Positions 45,344 through 54,580 of a stretch of 64,000 bases of DNA are shown in pieces (the stretch's first letter is position 1; the number at the start of each line of letters is the position of its first letter). The DNA lies in NCBI GenBank assembly GCA_016866335.1, contig VGMT01000013.1, positions 1-64,000 on the forward strand, read 5' to 3'. The notes beneath the pieces are model-generated. The model did not search any database and was not told the DNA's origin. It saw nothing but the letters and a program-made list of their open reading frames with translations. This DNA comes from Bacteroidota bacterium. Lineage in GTDB: Bacteria; Bacteroidota; Bacteroidia; CAIKAF01. A program made the position numbers and the translations under genes.

Positions 45344-46576
45344 ATGGCCTCTGAAAAAACCCAAACCTGGTTGCTTATTTTGGTAGCTTCCCTCGGATAT
45401 TTTGTTGATATATACGACCTTATACTTTTTCAAGTTGTAAAAGAAGCCAGCCTAATCGACCTTGGTATAACCGATGAACTGCTCCGAAAATCGCATAAAA
45501 TTGCGCTGTTCAACTGGCAAATGTCGGGCATGCTTGTCGGTGGATTAATTTGGGGCATTTTGGGCGACAAACTAGGTAGGCTAAAAACCCTATTTGGCAG
45601 CATTCTATTGTACAGCTTAGCCAACATTGCCAACGCTTATGTTTGGGACATACCCTCGTATGCCGCTGTACGCTTTTTGGCTGGCCTAGGCCTTGCGGGT
45701 GAACTCGGCGCCGGAATTACCCTGATTAGTGAGGTAATGCACAAAGACAAACGCGGCTATGGCACCATGATTATGGTTACCTTCGGGGCCCTCGGAGCCG
45801 TTTTCGCTTACCTGGTAGCCGAAAGCTTCAGCAGCTGGAAATCCGCCTATTGGGTGGGGGGAATTATGGGGTTGGCATTGCTCGCATTACGCCTCGGCAC
45901 TATGGAAAGCAAGTTGTTTAATGCCATAAAACACGAAAAAAACCGAGGCAACTTCTTCCTACTTTTTAAGTCAAAATCCCGGCTCTTTACCTATTTGGCT
46001 TGCATTGGAATGGGTTTGCCCGTTTGGTACGTGGTCGGAGTTTTGATTGCTCTCATTGATTCCCATTTTTCAAAAGCGCTTCATTTTCCTTTCCCTATCC
46101 AGGTCGGAAAGGCTATTATGTTCGTTTACATCGGTCTCTCGGTGGGCGATTTGTTGGCGGGATTGCTCTCGCAATGGTTTAAAACAAGGCTTAAAGTGGT
46201 GCTGGCTTACCTTATTTTCTCTGCACTTATGTCGGCTTTGTACCTGAGCGGTTACTTCGCCCAGCACTCGAATTTGATTTACGGAATTAGCTTGTTGCTG
46301 GGCATTAGTACCGGCTATTGGGCTTTGTTCGTTACGGTTTCGGCCGAGCAATTTGGCACCAACATTCGCTCCACGGTTGCCAATACGGTTCCCAATTTTG
46401 TTCGCGGGGCAGTTGTTCCAATCACCTTGCTTTTTAAATATTTGGCCGAAATACCTCAGCTCGGACCCATCGGCAGTGCAAGCATTGTGGGGCTAATTTG
46501 CATTGGAATCGCCATCATCAGTACGCTATACCTGAAGGAATCTTTCGGCAAGGACCTCAATTTCAGTGAAAATTAA
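45344..46576 (+). CDS. Major facilitator superfamily transporter
   Basis: Twelve-helix permease of 410 residues. The MFS loop 2-3 signature is GDKLGRLKTL, and the helix-4 region is AAVRFLAGLGLAGELGAGI, which recalls sugar or metabolite:H+ symporters. Substrate unknown. Preceded by TACCTTTA, one mismatch from a -7 box. Hairpin element D starts 10 bp after the stop. Confidence 0.88.
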   Translation: MASEKTQTWLLILVASLGYFVDIYDLILFQVVKEASLIDLGITDELLRKSHKIALFNWQMSGMLVGGLIWGILGDKLGRLKTLFGSILLYSLANIANAYVWDIPSYAAVRFLAGLGLAGELGAGITLISEVMHKDKRGYGTMIMVTFGALGAVFAYLVAESFSSWKSAYWVGGIMGLALLALRLGTMESKLFNAIKHEKNRGNFFLLFKSKSRLFTYLACIGMGLPVWYVVGVLIALIDSHFSKALHFPFPIQVGKAIMFVYIGLSVGDLLAGLLSQWFKTRLKVVLAYLIFSALMSALYLSGYFAQHSNLIYGISLLLGISTGYWALFVTVSAEQFGTNIRSTVANTVPNFVRGAVVPITLLFKYLAEIPQLGPIGSASIVGLICIGIAIISTLYLKESFGKDLNFSEN

Positions 46577-46586
46577 GTTGGTTTTT

Positions 46587-46732
46587 GGGCGGTTGCGGGC
46601 TTTCAGCACTTGTCCGCAGCCCTAAAGGGGGCAAAGCTGGGCTAAAAGTAGCTCCTAAAGTCGCTCTTTTTTCCCTGCTTTGCCTGCCCTTTAGGTCTTT
46701 GCGGGCAAGTTGCTTCAATCCCTACCGCAAGC
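46587..46732 (+). repeat. GC-rich hairpin element, copy D
   Basis: Starts TTTTTGGGCGGTTGCGGGC and ends TCAATCCCTACCGCAAGCC, with core GCTCC-TAAA-GTCGC at 46651-46664. Arms CCTAAAGGGGGCAAAGC (46621-46637) and GCTTTGCCTGCCCTTTAGG (46677-46695) pair apart from a 2-nt insertion. It lies between the convergent ends of the MFS gene and mvk. Confidence 0.84.
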
Positions 46733-46745
46733 CTAATTTCAAGAA

Positions 46746-47696
46746 TTAAAATCGGTGAATGATTTTTAATTCATGTTCATGCAATTCCGCCTGAGCTTTG
46801 TCTAAATCTTCGGCAAAACCCAACAAATAGCCACCGCCGCCGCTTCCACACAACTTTAAATAATACGATTGAGTGTCTAAGCCCTTTTTCCAAACCTTTC
46901 TAAATCTTCTGGGAATCATTGGATTCAAATAACTCAAGGCCAATGCCGACAATTCTTTAAGGTTCTCAAACATCTCCTGAGCTTCCCCCTTCAAAAACGC
47001 CTTTATACAATTATCGCTAAAAGGAATTATTTCTTGTTTTACCACAGCCAAAAACCCTTCTTCTTTGCATTTATCTAAAAACAGGTTGACCAAGGGTTGG
47101 GTATTTCCAGGCTTTCCGGTATTCAACAAGAAAATGCCTGCCTTCCCAGTCAATTTGCTTTCAGGCAAACCCACTTTGTTTATGTTGTCTTTAGACTCAA
47201 TCAACATGGGTTGACGCAAATAACAAATAAGGGGATCCATTCCGCTGCTTTTTCCATGAAAAAAGCTTTCCATTCTAGCCAAACTCTCTTTCAACCTGAC
47301 CGTATCTTTTCCCGACAAAACGGCCGAATTCGATATTTTCTCTAGGGCATAGCGGTCGTACACTGCGGCAACCAAGGCCCCCGAACTTCCAACACCAAAC
47401 CCTTGAGGAATCGATGAATCAAACACCAGACCTGCCTCAATATCTCGCTCAAAGGTTTCAATATCCAAAACAAAAGGGAGTTTCTGAAACTCAATCAATT
47501 CCGAAAGATGGGCAGCGTATTTTTTTAAACTTTGATTGGATTTTTTCGCTTCAATTTCATTTAAAAAACTTGGTTCGAACGTCAACCTACCTGCAAATTC
47601 ATCAAAAGGAATACTCAAAGCCATGGCATTGTGAATTACCCCATATTCGCCAAACAGCAAAATTTTTGAATTAAAATCGGCTAAGGGTTCGCTCAT
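46746..47696 (-). CDS. Mevalonate kinase (GHMP kinase)
   Basis: GHMP-family kinase of 316 residues: motif 1 KILLFGEYGVIHN, motif 2 GFGVGSSGALVAAVYD, motif 3 LCGSGGGGYLLGF. By position beside the mevalonate decarboxylase it is most likely mevalonate kinase; phosphomevalonate kinase is the alternative. Acts in isoprenoid precursor synthesis. Overlaps mvaD by 4 bp. Confidence 0.82.
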   Translation of the reverse strand: MSEPLADFNSKILLFGEYGVIHNAMALSIPFDEFAGRLTFEPSFLNEIEAKKSNQSLKKYAAHLSELIEFQKLPFVLDIETFERDIEAGLVFDSSIPQGFGVGSSGALVAAVYDRYALEKISNSAVLSGKDTVRLKESLARMESFFHGKSSGMDPLICYLRQPMLIESKDNINKVGLPESKLTGKAGIFLLNTGKPGNTQPLVNLFLDKCKEEGFLAVVKQEIIPFSDNCIKAFLKGEAQEMFENLKELSALALSYLNPMIPRRFRKVWKKGLDTQSYYLKLCGSGGGGYLLGFAEDLDKAQAELHEHELKIIHRF

Positions 47697-48730
47697 TCTT
47701 TTGAATTTAGTTCTACAGGACCTGTACCCATGGAATCAATCAGATTTTTACCCAGACAAAAATCCTGAGTTAGGTTGTCTATTAGCGTCTTGACTCTATT
47801 TTCGATGGTTGCTGGATATAGTAGGTGAATATTAGGACCTGCATCGAGCGTGAAACAAACGGGCAAGCCTGTTTGTTTACGAAAAGCCCTAATTTCTTCA
47901 ATCACGGCAATGGTGTTGGGCCTCATCAATAAATAATTAGAAGCAGAGGTCATCATCATGGCATGCAACGATAAGGCTTCTGCCTCTGTCAATTCAACAA
48001 ACCCCTCTGCATCGCCTTCTTTAAGAATAGATAAAAGCCGTTGGGTGTGGGCTTCAGCTTGAAGAAATCTTCGCTCAGAAAACCAGTGGTCAACCATAAG
48101 GCCATGGCCAATTGTGCTGCTAACCTTTTTCTCGGCTTGATCCACCAGCAATATGGCATCCTTCATTCCCTTAAATACAGAATGAACTTGAAATGGAAGC
48201 GGGGCTCCTTCTTCTAAGCTGCTGTTTAATCCTTCGGCTTTTCCCCAACTAACAAAGCCCCCGAACAACGACCGGCAAGCACTTCCACTTCCTAACCGTG
48301 CCCAGGAAGAGGCTATTTGAAAAAAATTAAGTGGACGTTCCTGTTCCCTGAATTTAAATTCCAAATCGAGAAGGCAAAGCGCCAAGGCAGCCATTCCTGA
48401 GGCCGAAGAAGCGATACCCGCAGAATGAGGAAAAGTATTTGAAGAAGAAATACGCAAGGAATGTTCCTTCCAAAAACGGCAATCGTCTCCCAACAAATGC
48501 AACAATGTCCAAATTTTGGTTTCGAAGCTTTCCTTCCTTTCTCCATCCAAATAGAAATGCACTTCGGTACCCTTTCCACTCAAAGGCAAGACCTCGACTT
48601 TGGTTTGGGTGCATGCGGCCTCAAGGCTTAAAGAAATGGATGAATTGCAGGGAAGTTGAATTCCGTATTTTCCCCAATACTTTACAATGGCAATGTTTGA
48701 CGGGGCCTGCCAAAACGAAACCAAACTCAT
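47693..48730 (-). CDS. mvaD: Diphosphomevalonate decarboxylase
   Basis: Produces isopentenyl diphosphate from mevalonate diphosphate with ATP. APSNIAIVKYWGKYG is the enzyme's signature, and SNTFPHSAGIASSASGMAAL the GHMP phosphate loop with the catalytic Ser/Asp environment; TLDAGPNIHLLY lies near the C-terminus. Length 345. The pathway (rather than MEP) is typical of Flavobacteriia. The start overlaps the biotinyl carrier stop by 4 bp. Confidence 0.94.
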   Translation of the reverse strand: MSLVSFWQAPSNIAIVKYWGKYGIQLPCNSSISLSLEAACTQTKVEVLPLSGKGTEVHFYLDGERKESFETKIWTLLHLLGDDCRFWKEHSLRISSSNTFPHSAGIASSASGMAALALCLLDLEFKFREQERPLNFFQIASSWARLGSGSACRSLFGGFVSWGKAEGLNSSLEEGAPLPFQVHSVFKGMKDAILLVDQAEKKVSSTIGHGLMVDHWFSERRFLQAEAHTQRLLSILKEGDAEGFVELTEAEALSLHAMMMTSASNYLLMRPNTIAVIEEIRAFRKQTGLPVCFTLDAGPNIHLLYPATIENRVKTLIDNLTQDFCLGKNLIDSMGTGPVELNSKE

Positions 48731-49236
48731 CCAAAAAGGATTAAAGGTTGGTTTTTCTCTACTGCCTGCCCCTGAACAACTTTAATTTCAGACACCAGCA
48801 AATCTCCAGGAGCTTTTAGTACGTTTTCCATTTTCATGGCCTCTAAAATGAGCAACGGATCCCCTTTCCGAACCAAATCTCCAGTTTTAACAGGAATAGA
48901 CAAAACCAGTCCAGGCATGGGCGACTTAAGGTCGGTTGCCTTTTTGCCCGCTGGGTCTGGCAAGCCCAAAGCCAACAACTGCAAATCCTGTGCATCCTGC
49001 ACCCGCAATTCAATCCTATGGTGTTGAATTAAAAGGACCACAGTCCTTAAACGAAAGTCAACCTCGATTATGGATGCGCGTATCCGCTCTCCTTTTATTT
49101 CAACATAAAAACCATGAAATGAATCGCCTTCAACCTTAATATTACCCGAAAAGCCAGGTGCATTCCAACCATCAAGGGAAGAACCCTCCACCTGAAAAAC
49201 CTTGTCTAGGGTCGATATGCTAAAGTTTCCAGACAT
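48727..49236 (-). CDS. Biotinyl carrier domain protein
   Basis: Protein of 169 residues whose C-terminal 70 form a biotinyl domain: SPMPGLVLSIPVKTGDLV, with the biotinylated lysine in LEAMKMENVL. The N-terminal half is a separate beta-rich domain. It looks like the carrier of an acyl-CoA carboxylase, but the carboxylase and carboxyltransferase genes are not nearby; instead it is 4 bp coupled to mvaD. Start ATG 49236 (MSGNFSIS) is preferred over one 27 nt upstream. Confidence 0.85.
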   Translation of the reverse strand: MSGNFSISTLDKVFQVEGSSLDGWNAPGFSGNIKVEGDSFHGFYVEIKGERIRASIIEVDFRLRTVVLLIQHHRIELRVQDAQDLQLLALGLPDPAGKKATDLKSPMPGLVLSIPVKTGDLVRKGDPLLILEAMKMENVLKAPGDLLVSEIKVVQGQAVEKNQPLILFG

Positions 49237-49252
49237 GTTCAATTGATTTGGG

Positions 49253-49260
49253 CAAAGGTA
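49253..49260 (-). promoter_or_regulatory. Candidate promoter of the biotinyl carrier-mvaD-mvk operon, -7 box TACCTTTG
   Basis: TACCTTTG on the minus strand 16 nt upstream of the carrier ATG. Confidence 0.48.
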
Positions 49261-49393
49261 CATAGATTCACGTAGTTTTTTGTTGGTTTTAACGTAATCT
49301 CAAAAAGGCTTTTCTTAGCAGCGCTCAGGTAAGCGATTTCAACCCTTCAGCCCAGTGTTTTGTACTACCTTCGTTCTCGGTTTCCAAATAGAT

Positions 49394-50560
49394 ATGCCTA
49401 AAAAATACCCTGAACTTTCCCTTCACCCCTCTAAAGTTGCTTCCATACAACGAAAGCACCATTGGGTTTTTTCTGGTGCCTTAAAAAAAATACCCGAAGG
49501 CATTCAACCCGGCGAATGGATTTACCTTGAGGCCCAAGGAAAAATCGTCGCTTCAGGGTTTTTCAATCCTGGCTCAATAGCCGCTCGAATTGTTGCCTTT
49601 GAAAAAAGGGAGCCTTCCGTTGATTTGTTTAAAGAAAAGATTGAAAGCAGCATCCTACTTCGAAAACAGCTGGGTTCAAACCTTCTTAAAAACACCGATG
49701 CCTTTCGACTTTTTCATGGAGAGGGCGATGGATTGCCTGGCCTAATTATTGATTCTTACAACGGGCATTTGGTTGTTCAATCTCACCATGAAGGCATTGA
49801 TTTGTACAAAAAGGAAATTGCATCTGCCATTCTGGAGCTGCTGAATCCTGAGACCGTGTTTTGGAGACAACCCTATCTCAAAGAGCAAGGAAATGGGGAA
49901 TGGATCTTAGGAGAGAAATCAAGAACTGAAATCCAAGAAAACGGATTAAAAATGACCGTAGATTGGGTAAAGGGCCAAAAAACAGGACTCTTTTTGGACC
50001 AACGCGATAATAGGGCTCTGCTTGCTAAAATAGCAAACAAAAAGAGTGTTCTTAATTGTTTTTGTTATGAGGGGGGGTTTAGTCTTTCTGCCATTCAGGG
50101 CGGAGCCAAACAGGTGGTGTCGGTCGATATTTCTGACCGTGCCATTGAGGCTACCTTAAACAACGTGCAATTAAATTTTCCAAAGGCGAAGCATCTGGCC
50201 CATTGCGCCGATGTTATGGATTACCTGAAGCAAGTTGAATCTGGTTTTGATTTGATTGTACTTGATCCTCCTGCCTTTGCCAAAGGATTAAAATCTAGGC
50301 ACAAAGCCATTCAAGCCTACCGGCGGTTAAATGGTTTGGGAATGAAGGCGCTTAAAAAACCGGGCTTTCTTATGACCTATTCTTGTTCGGCCGTGGTCGA
50401 TGAAGGCATGTTTATACAGGCCGTTTTTGCAGCAGCACTCGATGTCCAAGTTTCGGTTCAAATTCTTCAAAAACTAGGACAGCCTTCAGACCACCCAACA
50501 AATTTGTTTCACCAAGAAACTTCATACCTGAAGGGACTGCTTTTATACGTTAAACCTTGA
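49394..50560 (+). CDS. RlmI-like class I rRNA methyltransferase
   Basis: Protein of 388 residues. It has an N-terminal PUA domain (HHWVFSGALKKIPEGIQPGEWIYL), an EEHEP-like middle segment (FRLFHGEGDGLPGLIID) and a C-terminal SAM domain with NCFCYEGGFSLSAIQGG and the base-flipping motif VLDPPAFAKG. Likely 23S rRNA m5C methylation (RlmI in E. coli acts at C1962), though the position cannot be read. ATG 49394 (MPKKYPEL) is chosen over one 39 nt upstream. Stop overlaps the MATE start (TTGA). Confidence 0.88.
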   Translation: MPKKYPELSLHPSKVASIQRKHHWVFSGALKKIPEGIQPGEWIYLEAQGKIVASGFFNPGSIAARIVAFEKREPSVDLFKEKIESSILLRKQLGSNLLKNTDAFRLFHGEGDGLPGLIIDSYNGHLVVQSHHEGIDLYKKEIASAILELLNPETVFWRQPYLKEQGNGEWILGEKSRTEIQENGLKMTVDWVKGQKTGLFLDQRDNRALLAKIANKKSVLNCFCYEGGFSLSAIQGGAKQVVSVDISDRAIEATLNNVQLNFPKAKHLAHCADVMDYLKQVESGFDLIVLDPPAFAKGLKSRHKAIQAYRRLNGLGMKALKKPGFLMTYSCSAVVDEGMFIQAVFAAALDVQVSVQILQKLGQPSDHPTNLFHQETSYLKGLLLYVKP

Positions 50561-51894
50561 AATTAAATTACCTGGTTCGGGTTTCAAAATTGGCATTCCC
50601 CATTTTTGCAGGCTTGCTTTCAAACACCTTAGTTGGAGTTGCCGATACTGCCTTTTTAGGACAAATAGGACCTGTAGAACAAAGCGCAGCCGGCTACGGA
50701 AGTTTATTCTATTTGGTCGCCTTTATTGTTGCTTATGGGTTCTCCATTGGATTGCAAATTCAAATAGCTCAGGCTTTTGGGGCTAAGAAAACCGATAGCA
50801 TTCCTCTGTTTTTCCTTTTGGGTATTATGGGTGTTTTTACCTACAGTTTGATTTTTTGTGGAACCGTTCTAGGGTTTGGAGAATCCATTTTAAGGCTCAT
50901 GCTTTCAAACGGTGAATTGGTTAAGCAAACCATGGATTTTCTTGATGTTCGCGTTTGGGGTAGCCTGTGGCATTTCCCCATGCTGACCTTTTATGCCTTG
51001 CTGGTAGGAACCGAAAACTCCAAACCCATTGGATTTATCTATTTTGGAGCTGCGGCCCTAAATATTCTATTCGATTACCTTCTCATCTTCGGCAACTTTG
51101 GATTTCCTGCTCTAGGTATGCAAGGTGCAGCTTACGCTACCATTTTAGCCGAATTGCTTGGCTTTTTGGCTTTTATCGTTGTAGCTTTTGGGCAAAAAAC
51201 CTCTTATTTTCACCTGAAAAAACCAAATTGGCTTAGTTTAAAACCCCTATTGAACCAATTAACCTTAACCTCAGGCCCCTTGATTTTGCAAAATCTGGTC
51301 TCTATGGTTTCTTGGTTTGGTTTTTTTACCCTTGTCGAAAAAACAGGACTTCAGAACTTTCAATGGAGCGTAATCATGCGCAGCATTTATGGACCTTATA
51401 TGATGGTTGGCTTGGGCATCGGCGCTGCAGCAAATTCGCTAACCGGTCAATTTTGGGGCGAAAAAAAACAAAGGGAAATTTGGCCCTTACTAACATCTGC
51501 AGCCCTTTTGGCCTTTTTAAGTTCAAGCATGATTGGTTCTACCCTTTTTATTTTTGGCGATGGCATTGCTTGTCTGTTTACTCAAGATTCAGATTTGCTG
51601 GCCTTGGCCCCCTCTACATTTCCAGTGTTGTTTTTAGGGCTGGTTTTGTTTTCTGTTTGCCAAACCTTTTTTAATGGATTGTCGGGCATGGGAAAAACCA
51701 AACAGGCCCTGCTGGTTGAACTTGGAGCCGTAACCGTATATTTGGGATATACTGTGGCAGCCATCAATTGCATTTTACCGCATCGAATTGACATTATTTG
51801 GATGGCCGAAGGTGTCTATATGGTGGCATTGGGCGCAGGTTCTATATGGCTATTGTCTTATTGGTTAAAACCCTATGCCTTTTCAAATAAATAG
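50557..51894 (+). CDS. MATE family efflux transporter
   Basis: Twelve-helix Na+/H+-driven multidrug exporter of 445 residues. The opening LAFPIFAGLLSNTLVGVADTAFLGQIG carries the MATE helix-1/2 pattern (DTAF-G), and the second half repeats it (LTSGPLILQNLVSMVSW). The TTG start overlaps the previous stop. Closest in look to DinF/NorM-like members. Confidence 0.9.
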   Translation: MKLNYLVRVSKLAFPIFAGLLSNTLVGVADTAFLGQIGPVEQSAAGYGSLFYLVAFIVAYGFSIGLQIQIAQAFGAKKTDSIPLFFLLGIMGVFTYSLIFCGTVLGFGESILRLMLSNGELVKQTMDFLDVRVWGSLWHFPMLTFYALLVGTENSKPIGFIYFGAAALNILFDYLLIFGNFGFPALGMQGAAYATILAELLGFLAFIVVAFGQKTSYFHLKKPNWLSLKPLLNQLTLTSGPLILQNLVSMVSWFGFFTLVEKTGLQNFQWSVIMRSIYGPYMMVGLGIGAAANSLTGQFWGEKKQREIWPLLTSAALLAFLSSSMIGSTLFIFGDGIACLFTQDSDLLALAPSTFPVLFLGLVLFSVCQTFFNGLSGMGKTKQALLVELGAVTVYLGYTVAAINCILPHRIDIIWMAEGVYMVALGAGSIWLLSYWLKPYAFSNK

Positions 51895-53104
51895 CATCGT
51901 CTGCACTCCCTTTTGGGTTTTTGGTTTTTGGCTGATTGCCTTAGGCCAACTAAAGGCTCAAGATTTGATTGTTCTAAGGTCTGGGGAACAATTAAATGTC
52001 CAAATTTTAGGTATTACCAAAGACGCCATTGCCTTTCGGCACCCAAATGTACCCGCTGACTCCATCAGCGCCTTGCCAATAGTAGCGTTGCAGCAAATTC
52101 AATATGCCAATGGCCTGGAACAGCATTTCTTTTTGCCCGACGAGGATCAAAAGAAAATAAGGCGCATTCAAAATCCTAGCCCAACCAAAGAAATGTTAAT
52201 GGATACCTTGGTATTGCGTGATGGGTACGTTGAACCTGGAAAAGTGCTTTTGCGCCGAAGATTTTCGATAGATATCGCAAAGCAGTTGGGAAAAATGGCA
52301 GAAACCATTCCTTTGTCTAAAGTGCACGCTATCCTCTATGCAGGGGCCATAGAAGAGCAAATTTGGCCCCTTTATTCGGCAGGAAATCCATTTTTATTAG
52401 GCCAAGACTACGATTACCTGCCTCCCCATTTTTTGGCCTTGCAATCGGGTATCGGCCTTCCCGTAGGTGCCTACGCCGATACCGATAATCAAAATCCAAA
52501 TTCAGGGTTTGCTACCGCTGGAATTCAGCTTTCTTTTTCTGTTTTTTTTCGCCTATATAATGGTTGGGGCTTGTACTTGAATGGCCAACGAAGCTCCAAT
52601 CCCTACAACAATGGCGGGCTTAGGCAAAAATTGTCTGATCTGCTCGAAGCGATAGGCTTTTCAGCAAATGGCCCAGTACGGCAAACGGATTGGATACACC
52701 ATACTCTGCTCATTGGGCCTTCGTACTACCTGCATCGCGGGCGGTGGATGGGCAACCTAAACCTTGGCTTCGGATGCATGTTCACGGAGGCACCCTTAAA
52801 CCAAATTGAAGGAAATTTAAACGGCACACCTGTTCAACTTTTATTTATTCGAGAATCAAAACCAAGCCCAACCTTTTCAGTTGGCATGGATTTACGCTAC
52901 TTTTTTCACCCAAGCATGCAGGGAATGGCATCGCTTCAATTTACCGCTGCCGACATCAGGCTGGGCTCTACCCAAGAACGGGTTAGCGGGCAAAGCCCCT
53001 CCCTTCCACCTGCCACGGGCGTTTACACCACTCAAAACACCAACGCACCCTTAAATTTGCTTTCGTTTCAGCTGGGCTTGCTCTTTGCTCTTCCATTGCC
53101 CTGA
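51875..53104 (+). CDS. Secreted or outer-membrane protein of unknown function
   Basis: Protein of 409 residues with a signal peptide ending near LGQLKAQ. The N-terminal region (30-150) has two similar blocks (DLIVLRSGEQLNVQIL, DTLVLRDGYVEPGKVLL) that resemble a repeated small beta domain. The C-terminal half has alternating beta-strand character with aromatic residues (LSFSVFFRLYNGWGLYLNG, FSVGMDLRYFF), as in outer-membrane barrels. I recognise no family. Overlaps the MATE gene by 20 bp. Confidence 0.62.
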   Translation: MPFQINSIVCTPFWVFGFWLIALGQLKAQDLIVLRSGEQLNVQILGITKDAIAFRHPNVPADSISALPIVALQQIQYANGLEQHFFLPDEDQKKIRRIQNPSPTKEMLMDTLVLRDGYVEPGKVLLRRRFSIDIAKQLGKMAETIPLSKVHAILYAGAIEEQIWPLYSAGNPFLLGQDYDYLPPHFLALQSGIGLPVGAYADTDNQNPNSGFATAGIQLSFSVFFRLYNGWGLYLNGQRSSNPYNNGGLRQKLSDLLEAIGFSANGPVRQTDWIHHTLLIGPSYYLHRGRWMGNLNLGFGCMFTEAPLNQIEGNLNGTPVQLLFIRESKPSPTFSVGMDLRYFFHPSMQGMASLQFTAADIRLGSTQERVSGQSPSLPPATGVYTTQNTNAPLNLLSFQLGLLFALPLP

Positions 53105-53187
53105 GGGGACATGCTTTTATTAACATAATTTACAAAAAATAGGGGCGAACCGGAAAAAACACATTTAGTTTTATCTACAACTAACTA

Positions 53188-53195
53188 TACATTTG
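53188..53195 (+). promoter_or_regulatory. Candidate YceI promoter, -7 box TACATTTG
   Basis: TACATTTG 16 nt before the ATG in an AT-rich spacer; a TTTA near 53164 sits at about -33 spacing. Confidence 0.5.
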
Positions 53196-53211
53196 TTCCA
53201 AATTTTAAAAA

Positions 53212-53901
53212 ATGAAAACAATCCATCTTTTTTCTTTTGTCGCCCTAGTTTCTGGGGGATTTTTCGCTTGCGGTTCAGGCTCTAATTCAACCGATGCTCA
53301 GGGTGCTGCTGCTAGCGATTCTACGGCCAAGGTTTACACCGTTGATGTCGCTTCAGCCAAATTGGGTTGGACCGGTTCAAAATTGGTAGGCGGTTCGCAT
53401 ACCGGCTTTATCTCATTGTCGGAAGGCAGCCTTGAAGTTGCCAATGGAAATGTTGTTGCAGGAAATTTCACCGTAGATATGAACACCATTGCAAACACCG
53501 ATTTGACAGATGCTGAAACCAACGGAAAATTGGTGGGCCACCTAAAAGCTTCTGATTTCTTTAATGTTGATACCTTCAAAACGGCTACGTTTGTGATTTC
53601 GAAAGTGGAAGCGGCTACCGATTCGTTGGGCAACAGCCATAGCATTTCTGGTGATTTAACCATCAAAGGTCAAACACGCAACATAACTTTCCCTGCAAAG
53701 GTGAGCATCAACAATGGCATGTTGAACCTAATGGCCGCTTTCTCTATCAACCGCACAGATTGGGGTATTCAATATGGAAGTGGAACATTCTTTAAAAATT
53801 TGGGCGACAATGTAATCAACGACAATATTGATTTCACGCTAAACTTAACTGCGAATGCACCCGCCGAGGCGCCCGTAGCGGCTGCCGAGGAGGCCCACTA
53901 A
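53212..53901 (+). CDS. YceI family lipoprotein
   Basis: Protein of 229 residues: a lipobox GGFFACGSG (Cys near residue 20), a Ser/Ala-rich linker, then a YceI lipocalin-like barrel with LTIKGQTRNITFPAKVSI and the closing DWGIQYGS. Likely binds isoprenoid-quinone or other lipids in the envelope. A strong hairpin terminator follows 19 bp after the stop. Confidence 0.9.
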   Translation: MKTIHLFSFVALVSGGFFACGSGSNSTDAQGAAASDSTAKVYTVDVASAKLGWTGSKLVGGSHTGFISLSEGSLEVANGNVVAGNFTVDMNTIANTDLTDAETNGKLVGHLKASDFFNVDTFKTATFVISKVEAATDSLGNSHSISGDLTIKGQTRNITFPAKVSINNGMLNLMAAFSINRTDWGIQYGSGTFFKNLGDNVINDNIDFTLNLTANAPAEAPVAAAEEAH

Positions 53902-53920
53902 ATTGAATTGTCAAGCAATG

Positions 53921-53954
53921 AAAAAGGGGTTGCAAACGCAACCCCTTTTTTTTT
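53921..53954 (+). terminator. Rho-independent terminator after the YceI gene
   Basis: GGGGTTGC (53926-53933), loop AAAC, GCAACCCC (53938-53945), with an A run before and a 9-nt T run after it; A/T extension lengthens the stem. Confidence 0.85.
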
Positions 53955-54065
53955 CGGTTGGTCAAACCGATTTTCCTCCCAAAGACCATGCACACCCGAA
54001 CATTTTAATATCCATCTGCAATATCAAACGCTGCCCAGTCCGAATGTGCAGGGTCATTGGAAAAA

Positions 54066-54108
54066 AGGGAAGAAGGCCCCGTGCAAATGCAACGGGGCTC
54101 TTCTTTTA
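54066..54108 (-). terminator. Bidirectional-looking terminator after ssb
   Basis: GCCCCGT-GC, loop AAAT, GC-AACGGGGC, flanked by AGAAG/CTTCT so the stem is long; T-rich tails on both strands. It ends 15 bp before the ssb stop, so it mainly serves ssb. Confidence 0.75.
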
Positions 54109-54123
54109 GTCCCCCACCCTAAC

Positions 54124-54537
54124 CTACTTTTTAGTAGAGGTTGCTTGTTCAACAAGCAATTCGTCTGGAATTTCCATAGGCGTATCTACCGGCTGAACCT
54201 TTTTATTTGTCAGCAAGATTTCTCGAGCTAGAATATCGGTGTACCAGCGGCTTTCCCCCTGGGTATCGGTGTAGTTCGAATACCGCAGCTGTCCCTCAAT
54301 GGCAACGGCATCGCCCTTTTTAAGTTTCAACTTTAAACCGGCTATCTCGGCAACCTTTCCGAACATAACAATGGAATGCCATTGTACATTTTCTTTTGAT
54401 TCGCCTGAAGCAGTGGTGTAGGTATCCGAGGTGGCCATCCTGAATTTTACCAAGGTTCCTCCGTTTTCTAAGGTTTTTACCTCTGGATCCATTCCAAGAT
54501 TTCCAAGAAGTCGAACTGAATTTTTAATGTTGTTCAT
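54124..54537 (-). CDS. ssb: Single-stranded DNA-binding protein
   Basis: OB-fold protein of 137 residues starting NNIKNSVRLLGNLGMDPEV, with VQWHSIVMFGKVAEIA and AIEGQLRYSNYTDTQGESRWYTDI. The C-terminal tail is short and basic (TSTKK) rather than the acidic DDDIPF tip of housekeeping SSB, so binding of partner proteins may differ; a second ssb may exist elsewhere. An elaborate palindromic site lies 44-91 bp upstream. Confidence 0.92.
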   Translation of the reverse strand: MNNIKNSVRLLGNLGMDPEVKTLENGGTLVKFRMATSDTYTTASGESKENVQWHSIVMFGKVAEIAGLKLKLKKGDAVAIEGQLRYSNYTDTQGESRWYTDILAREILLTNKKVQPVDTPMEIPDELLVEQATSTKK

Positions 54538-54580
54538 GTTTCAAAGTTTAGTACAGCACAAAGTTCAGGTAGAGGGGTAT

